Shown: in pieces, positions 58,852-64,000 of the stretch
How positions within the stretch are numbered: position 1 is the first letter of the stretch
Layout of the letters: each line of letters starts with the position of its first letter
From: Flavobacterium sp.
GTDB taxonomy: Bacteria; Bacteroidota; Bacteroidia; Flavobacteriales; Flavobacteriaceae
Direction: 5' to 3'
DNA length: 64,000 nucleotides
Assembly (NCBI RefSeq): GCF_017744675.1
Contig: NZ_JAGIAV010000002.1
Coordinates: 248,001-312,000 of the forward strand
Program-made: the position numbers and the translations under genes
The notes under the pieces: generated by a model
Databases searched by the model: none
What the model saw: only the letters and a program-made list of their open reading frames with translations
Told to the model about the DNA's origin: nothing

Positions 58852-61800
58852 ATGGTCGCAAACTGTAGTTTTTTCAATTCGGTGATTTCAGGAATTTCCA
58901 CTATCGGAAGTACCTTCGAATCAATTATGACCGGATGGTATGTGTTTAATTCTGATATCATTTACTATAACAACCATAAACTTTTTGTTTTAGGTTTATC
59001 GCTCCTTGCCTTTCTTGCGCTCTTGGTTTATCAATTTTTTAAAATTAAGTCAAAGATTGGATATTTCATCGAAAAAAAGAAAGAACAAGATAAAGTAAGT
59101 CGAGAATATCAGCTTTACATTTTATTTTTTGGCATAGCCGTAATTGTAATCGAAATTATAAATGAAATTTTTAAAATAAGACCCAAAAGCCTCTTAGTTG
59201 TAAATGTTTCTATTGGAATTTCGGTACTTGTTATTTACCTCATAACAGACAAAATCAAATGGGTAAGAGATCATATCCAGCAGATTTTTATTTCTTGTTT
59301 CTTCATTTACATCAGTTATGTTGCTTACAATATTGTCACTTTGACCAATGATGTGGTACCCATTATTGTTTTTCTGATTTCGTTTTTCTTTTCGTACAGC
59401 ATTCTTAAACCTATAAAAATTTATTGGACTTTTGTTGCTTTAACGTTTATTTTCCTCCTTGCAACGTTAGGTTTTCATCTCATCCCACTAAAATCTTCCA
59501 TTCTGCTGCTTAATTTCTGCATTCTGATTTTTATTATCAATCAGGTAAAATATGCGGTTTTATTAAACAATCGCGACAATTTCAGGTTTGCAAACGAAAT
59601 TGTCCATAAAGGGAATTCGCTTTCAATAGCATCCAACCAAAAAGGAGAAATACTCTTTTGCAGCGAAACCATAACTCCTATTTTAGGTTATCTTCCTGAT
59701 GAAGTTATGGGCTTAAAATTTTGGGAATTACCTCATGAATCAGAAGTAGAGGAAAAATTGAGTTCTATTAAAAGCCAAGAAAACAAACTTTACATTAGAA
59801 AATTGAAAGCCAAAAACGGCGAGTACAAATACATTCAATGGCAAGATAAAAATTTCTCAGAAGATTTAATTATCAGCATTGGGCAGGATGTTACCGAACA
59901 GGTTATCGTTCAGGATCAATACAAAAACCTAATCCAAACCGCAACAGATATTATTTTTGAAATTGATACCGAAGGTTATTTTACCTTCATAAATGAATTT
60001 GGAATTTCTACTCTTGGCTATACGGAAGACGAAATAATTAAAAAACATTATTCCAATTTCATACACGAACACTATATTACTAGCGCGGTCGATTTTTACG
60101 AAAATTTAGTGCTTAACGAAAGTAATTACCCAATCATCGAAATTCCAATTTTAAAGAAAAATGGTGAGGAAATATGGATGTCGCAAAAAATTATTGTTCG
60201 CAAAAATGAGTTAGGCTTAACAACCGGATTTTCTGGAATTGCGCGAGATGTAACAGATAAAAAGAATATTGAAAACGAGAAAAAAAGACGTCTCAAAAAA
60301 ATTGAAGCTTACAATAGCTCAACCAAAAAATTATCGACAACGGACTTTAGCAAGTATGACAAACTCAATACTGTTATTGATTTAATCCTAAAAGAAGCCG
60401 CTTCGATAAGTAATGCCAATCGGGTAAGTTTCTGGAAATATGATGATGATTTAATTACCTGCAAAAATCTTTTTAGTCTTGACAATCAAAGTTTAAACGA
60501 CAAAAATATTTTAAAAAAAGAATCATATCCTATCTATTTTGAAACGTTAAACAACAAAGCAATCATTAACGCACCAGACGTATTCAACAAACTGGAAACA
60601 TCTGAATTTCAAAAACTTTATTTTACCAAAAACAATATCAAATCGATGCTCGATGTGCCTATTTTTCTAACGGGTCAATTAGCAGGAGTTGTCTGTTTTG
60701 AAAACACCGAACAAAAACGAGAATGGGACAATGAAGACATCAATTATGCGAGAACCATTTCAGATGTGATTTCGCTTGCCATTTCGTCTCAAATGCGTTT
60801 AGAAGCAGAACGGAAATTAGAACTCAAAAGCCAGCTCTTGTCTGCCCTTTCTCTATGCACCGAAAAATTCCTGCTAAGCAAAACAACGCATCAAATGTTT
60901 GAGGAGACTTATAACATTATCGGAAAAGCAGCCAAAGTAGACCATATGTATTACTACGAAAAAGATGTGATTTACAATACGGTCAGCCAAAAATACAAAT
61001 GGTCGCGTGAGGGTGTTACCCATCAGATTACGCCTTTGCGACAGATGACCGAAGAAAATCTCCAAGAAATTTACGATGCCGCATCGCAGAGAAAAATTCT
61101 AAATACATTAACCCGAAGACTCAAAGACAGTTACTTTAAAAAGCTTTTAATCGATAATGAAATCCAATCGATTCTAATTCTACCTATTTACATTAACGAT
61201 ATTTTTACTGGTTTCATTGGTTTTGACGATTGTACCACTGAAAGAAAATGGTCTGAGGATGAAATTAATATCTTTCAGGTCTTGGCCAATAACATTTCGT
61301 CTGCATTAGAAAGAAATCGAAATGAAACTAAAATTATTGAAAGTGAAGAAAAATTCAAATTGATTGCCAACAATATTCCAGGAACGGTTTATTTGTCAAA
61401 ATTTGATGCTTTTTCGACCAAAATATTCTTAAACGACGAAGTTTTGAATCTAACAGGATATTCAAAATCTGAATTTATTGAAAATAATTTATCCTTTCTA
61501 TCGTTAATTCATCCAGAAGATAAAGAAGAAGTAATTAACAATCAAATCGATAATCTGCAAAACGGAATGCCTTTGCACAATGTGTATCGCATTCAGCGTA
61601 AAAGCGGCGAGTTTATTTGGATAGAAGAATTTGGAGACGTAATTAAGCGAGATGATGAAATTGAATTTGTTGGCGGAATTTATTTTGATATTACAAGCAA
61701 AAAAGAAACCGAAGACGCGATAAAAGCTAAACAGCTCGCAGAAGCGGCAAATAAATCAAAATCTGACTTTTTGGCCAATATGTCTCACGAAATCAGAACT

Positions 61801-62898
61801 CCTTTAAATGGAATTATTGGTTTTACACACTTATTAATGAAAACAGAATTGGAAGAAATTCAAGAAAAATACATGACCACCATTAACCAATCGGCTCATT
61901 CTCTTCTTGAAATCATAAATGATATTCTGGATTTTTCAAAAATTGAAGCAGGAAAACTAGAGCTTTTTATTGACTTATACGATATTAAAAAAATCTTAGG
62001 ACAAGTCTTTGACTTAATTGTTTACGAGTCTAACAAAAAAAATCTGGAACTTGATTTTAATATTGATCCTGATGTTCCCAAATATATATGGACAGATATT
62101 GTTAGAATCAAGCAGATTTTGATCAACCTGCTGTCAAATGCTGTCAAATTTACAACTGAAGGCTCGATCAAATTAACCGTTTCGGTTTTAGAAAAGAAAC
62201 ATAACAATAGCTGCCTTATCCGTTTTGCGGTAATTGATACTGGAATTGGTATTCTGGAAAAAAACCAAAAGAAAATTTTTACGGCTTTTTTACAGGAAGA
62301 CAGTTCTACCACGAGAAAATTTGGCGGAACGGGATTAGGCTTAACCATATCTAACCAACTGCTTGCTTTAATGGAAAGTCGTTTACAACTGAAAAGTAAA
62401 ATTGGCAAGGGAAGCACTTTTTTCTTTGACCTAAATTTAAAAACAAGCAACCAAAGCCTTAATGATAAATACAATGCCGAGCTTAAAAGTTTAAATATCG
62501 ATTCTAACGAAGTTGAAACAAACAGCAATACGATTACTTTTTTAATTGTAGAAGACAACAAAGTAAATATGCTTCTTCTCAAAACAATTATAAAAAACCT
62601 ATACCATAATGCTTTTATTTTTGAATGCGAAAACGGATATGAAGCCATTCAGCAATTTGAAGAAATCAATCCTACCATTATTTTCATGGACATTCAAATG
62701 CCAATTATGAATGGTTACGAAACTGCAAAAGCCATTAGAAACACAAAAAAAGGGCGCGACGTTCCTATAATTGCTGTTACTGCCGGTGCGGAAAAGGAAG
62801 AACGAAATAAATGCATTTCAGCAGGAATGGACGATTATATTTCTAAACCCATCATGAAAGGAAGTGTAGAAGAAGCCTTAGTAAAATGGCTGGGTTAA
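58852..62898 (+). CDS. Hybrid sensor histidine kinase with PAS and GAF domains
   Basis: A 1348-residue protein. About seven N-terminal membrane helices (43-235) precede PAS domains (about 255-345 and 355-475), two GAF domains (about 500-645 and 660-820), a third PAS/PAC (about 830-960), HisKA with His979 in FLANMSHEIRTPLNG, HATPase (INLLSNAVKFT, VIDTGIGI, GGTGLGL) and a C-terminal receiver with Asp1280 (FMDIQMPIMNGYE) and Lys in YISKPI. It autophosphorylates and relays inside one chain. No HPt or DNA-binding partner lies beside it, so output is at another locus. Many sensory modules suggest integration of redox or ligand signals. Confidence 0.92.
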   Translation: MVANCSFFNSVISGISTIGSTFESIMTGWYVFNSDIIYYNNHKLFVLGLSLLAFLALLVYQFFKIKSKIGYFIEKKKEQDKVSREYQLYILFFGIAVIVIEIINEIFKIRPKSLLVVNVSIGISVLVIYLITDKIKWVRDHIQQIFISCFFIYISYVAYNIVTLTNDVVPIIVFLISFFFSYSILKPIKIYWTFVALTFIFLLATLGFHLIPLKSSILLLNFCILIFIINQVKYAVLLNNRDNFRFANEIVHKGNSLSIASNQKGEILFCSETITPILGYLPDEVMGLKFWELPHESEVEEKLSSIKSQENKLYIRKLKAKNGEYKYIQWQDKNFSEDLIISIGQDVTEQVIVQDQYKNLIQTATDIIFEIDTEGYFTFINEFGISTLGYTEDEIIKKHYSNFIHEHYITSAVDFYENLVLNESNYPIIEIPILKKNGEEIWMSQKIIVRKNELGLTTGFSGIARDVTDKKNIENEKKRRLKKIEAYNSSTKKLSTTDFSKYDKLNTVIDLILKEAASISNANRVSFWKYDDDLITCKNLFSLDNQSLNDKNILKKESYPIYFETLNNKAIINAPDVFNKLETSEFQKLYFTKNNIKSMLDVPIFLTGQLAGVVCFENTEQKREWDNEDINYARTISDVISLAISSQMRLEAERKLELKSQLLSALSLCTEKFLLSKTTHQMFEETYNIIGKAAKVDHMYYYEKDVIYNTVSQKYKWSREGVTHQITPLRQMTEENLQEIYDAASQRKILNTLTRRLKDSYFKKLLIDNEIQSILILPIYINDIFTGFIGFDDCTTERKWSEDEINIFQVLANNISSALERNRNETKIIESEEKFKLIANNIPGTVYLSKFDAFSTKIFLNDEVLNLTGYSKSEFIENNLSFLSLIHPEDKEEVINNQIDNLQNGMPLHNVYRIQRKSGEFIWIEEFGDVIKRDDEIEFVGGIYFDITSKKETEDAIKAKQLAEAANKSKSDFLANMSHEIRTPLNGIIGFTHLLMKTELEEIQEKYMTTINQSAHSLLEIINDILDFSKIEAGKLELFIDLYDIKKILGQVFDLIVYESNKKNLELDFNIDPDVPKYIWTDIVRIKQILINLLSNAVKFTTEGSIKLTVSVLEKKHNNSCLIRFAVIDTGIGILEKNQKKIFTAFLQEDSSTTRKFGGTGLGLTISNQLLALMESRLQLKSKIGKGSTFFFDLNLKTSNQSLNDKYNAELKSLNIDSNEVETNSNTITFLIVEDNKVNMLLLKTIIKNLYHNAFIFECENGYEAIQQFEEINPTIIFMDIQMPIMNGYETAKAIRNTKKGRDVPIIAVTAGAEKEERNKCISAGMDDYISKPIMKGSVEEALVKWLG

Positions 62899-62910
62899 TT
62901 TAGTTTTCAA

Positions 62911-62940
62911 GTCTCAGCGACAGTCCCAGTCCCAGTCTCA
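62911..62940. repeat. Short quasi-tandem CAGTCCCAGTC repeat
   Basis: Degenerate GTCTCAG/CAGTCC hexamers iterate about five times in the gap behind the hybrid kinase. Its composition differs from its neighbours. Confidence 0.5.
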
Positions 62941-63059
62941 AGTAACGCTTCAACTAAAAACTGCGAACAAAAACTTAATACTCGAATTGTGAAATTTATC
63001 ATAAAAAATCTATAAATTCGTACAACGCTTTAAATAAACAAGTTTAAAAACAAATCAAT

Positions 63060-63914
63060 ATGAAATGGCAAGGCAGAAGACAAAGTGATAACGTAGAAGA
63101 CAGAAGATCAATTTCTGGAGGAGGCAAAGCACTTGTCGGCGGAGGAGTTATTGGAATCATTATTTTATTGCTTAATGTTTTTGGTGGTGAAACTGGCCAG
63201 CAAATAGCGCCTATTTTAGAACAAATGCAAGGCGGACAGCAACAGCAAACTGAAACTGCAGCTCCTTTAAGCGAGGAAGACAAAAAAATGGGAGATTATG
63301 TCGGAGTTGTTCTAGCAGACACTGAAGACATTTGGAGCAAAATATTTGCCGAACATGGCATGACGTATGAAAAACCAAAATTAGTCCTTTTTAAAAACTC
63401 TACACAAACTGCATGCGGCGGGGCTTCATCTGCTTCTGGTCCGTTTTACTGTCCAGCTGATCGTAAAGTATATATGGATTTGGCTTTTTTTGAAGAACTA
63501 CAAACCAGATTTGGTGCAAAAGGAGGTGACTTTGCCATTGCATACGTTATTGCGCATGAAATTGGCCATCATATTCAAACTTTAATGGGAACGTCATCTA
63601 AAATGCGTCAGATGCAACAAGGAAAAAGCGAAGCCGAAGCCAATAAATTATCTGTAGCTTTAGAATTGCAAGCTGATTTTTATGCTGGAGTTTGGGCACA
63701 TTACAATCAATCAAATTTAGATACTGGAGATATAGAAGAAGCTTTAAGCGCGGCAAATGCGGTTGGAGACGATGCTATTCAGAGTAAAATGCAAGGACAC
63801 GTTGTTCCCGATTCTTTCACCCACGGAACATCAGAACAAAGAATGTACTGGTTCAATAAAGGCTTTAAATCCGGAGATATAAAGCAAGGCACTACATTTG
63901 AAGAAATTCGATAA
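63060..63914 (+). CDS. YpfJ/KPN_02809 family neutral zinc metallopeptidase
   Basis: The 284-residue protein opens with MKWQGRRQSDNVEDRR, the classic start of this family, then a membrane helix (about 26-42, GGGVIGIIILLLNVFGG) and a Gln-rich linker (to about 65). The catalytic domain has VIAHEIGHHIQTLMG with His166, Glu167 and His170, ACGGASSASGPFYCPADRKVYMD and QADFYAGVWAHY. It is anchored to the inner membrane with the enzyme outside. Substrates of the family are unknown. A terminator follows. Confidence 0.9.
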   Translation: MKWQGRRQSDNVEDRRSISGGGKALVGGGVIGIIILLLNVFGGETGQQIAPILEQMQGGQQQQTETAAPLSEEDKKMGDYVGVVLADTEDIWSKIFAEHGMTYEKPKLVLFKNSTQTACGGASSASGPFYCPADRKVYMDLAFFEELQTRFGAKGGDFAIAYVIAHEIGHHIQTLMGTSSKMRQMQQGKSEAEANKLSVALELQADFYAGVWAHYNQSNLDTGDIEEALSAANAVGDDAIQSKMQGHVVPDSFTHGTSEQRMYWFNKGFKSGDIKQGTTFEEIR

Positions 63915-63938
63915 TACATAAACCAAATATAATAACCG

Positions 63939-63973
63939 CAAAAAAGCACAACTTGTCCGTTGTGCTTTTTTTT
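63939..63973 (+). terminator. Rho-independent terminator after the YpfJ-type gene
   Basis: Stem AAAAGCACAAC with GTTGTGCTTTT (7-nt loop) followed by a T run. It is also suited to reverse transcripts because of the A run on the left. Confidence 0.8.
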
Positions 63974-64000
63974 GTGAAATTCCAAAATAAAAAATTCCAA

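Noticed and set aside
62022..62648. 208-residue minus-strand frame inside the hybrid kinase
   Set aside because: It lies wholly opposite the conserved HATPase and receiver domains and has no recognisable domain.

Overview
The window reads as chromosomal DNA of a Flavobacteriaceae bacterium, most likely Flavobacterium. Supporting evidence: strongly AT-rich DNA, a SusC/SusD pair, upstream boxes matching the Bacteroidota promoter element TAnnTTTG, Rho with a long Asn/Gln-rich insertion, DUF3667 and DUF4293 proteins, and many dispersed quasi-tandem intergenic repeats. Genes are intact except a serine acetyltransferase cut by the left edge and a YdeI-family gene that seems to have lost its C-terminal part. 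I see no tRNA, rRNA, CRISPR array, transposase or prophage gene.

Layout. 0-3.4 kb: serine O-acetyltransferase, a family 2A encapsulin shell protein and its cysteine desulfurase cargo, whose gene overlaps the shell gene by 17 nt; together they look like a sulfur-handling nanocompartment operon. 3.4-5.6 kb: rocD and a divergent Lrp/AsnC regulator. 5.6-8.5 kb: dienelactone hydrolase, DUF3667 protein and M28 peptidase lipoprotein. 8.6-15.5 kb: rho, a DUF4293 membrane protein, a NarL-type two-component pair, a YfcE-type phosphoesterase and an SPFH/flotillin-like protein. 15.9-18.5 kb: truA and an ABC exporter. 18.5-28.4 kb: a LytS-type kinase, a secreted metzincin-like protease, SusC, SusD and a LytTR response regulator. 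A 21-bp-spaced direct repeat resembling a LytTR operator lies between the kinase and protease genes. This looks like a regulated uptake locus, perhaps for peptides or protein.

28.5-34.5 kb: a NUMOD4/HNH-like protein, lpdA, an NlpE-like lipoprotein, a TPM protein, an arginase-superfamily enzyme, a GNAT enzyme and the truncated YdeI protein. 34.4-49.5 kb is an accessory zone of small single-domain genes: DUF4919, DUF2975 with an HTH partner, flavodoxin-like reductase, SRPBCC, NmrA/AraC, NTF2-like, serine hydrolase, DUF1801, MBL, GNAT, lactonase, LOG, 2H, VOC and SMI1. They are packed in short operons and separated by repeats.

49.5-64 kb returns to core metabolism and signalling: CPA2 antiporter, sdaA, SH3-domain protein, panB, RluA-family pseudouridine synthase, aldehyde dehydrogenase, a membrane protein, a 1348-residue hybrid histidine kinase and a YpfJ-type zinc metallopeptidase.

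The gaps hold many short repeat families, several of which form long and sometimes perfect inverted repeats: 37-bp arms at 8472/8594, 20-bp arms at 45488/45534, and a 192-bp unit at 37339-37530. The systems most worth follow-up are the encapsulin operon, the LytS/LytR-flanked SusCD-protease locus and these hairpin-forming repeats.
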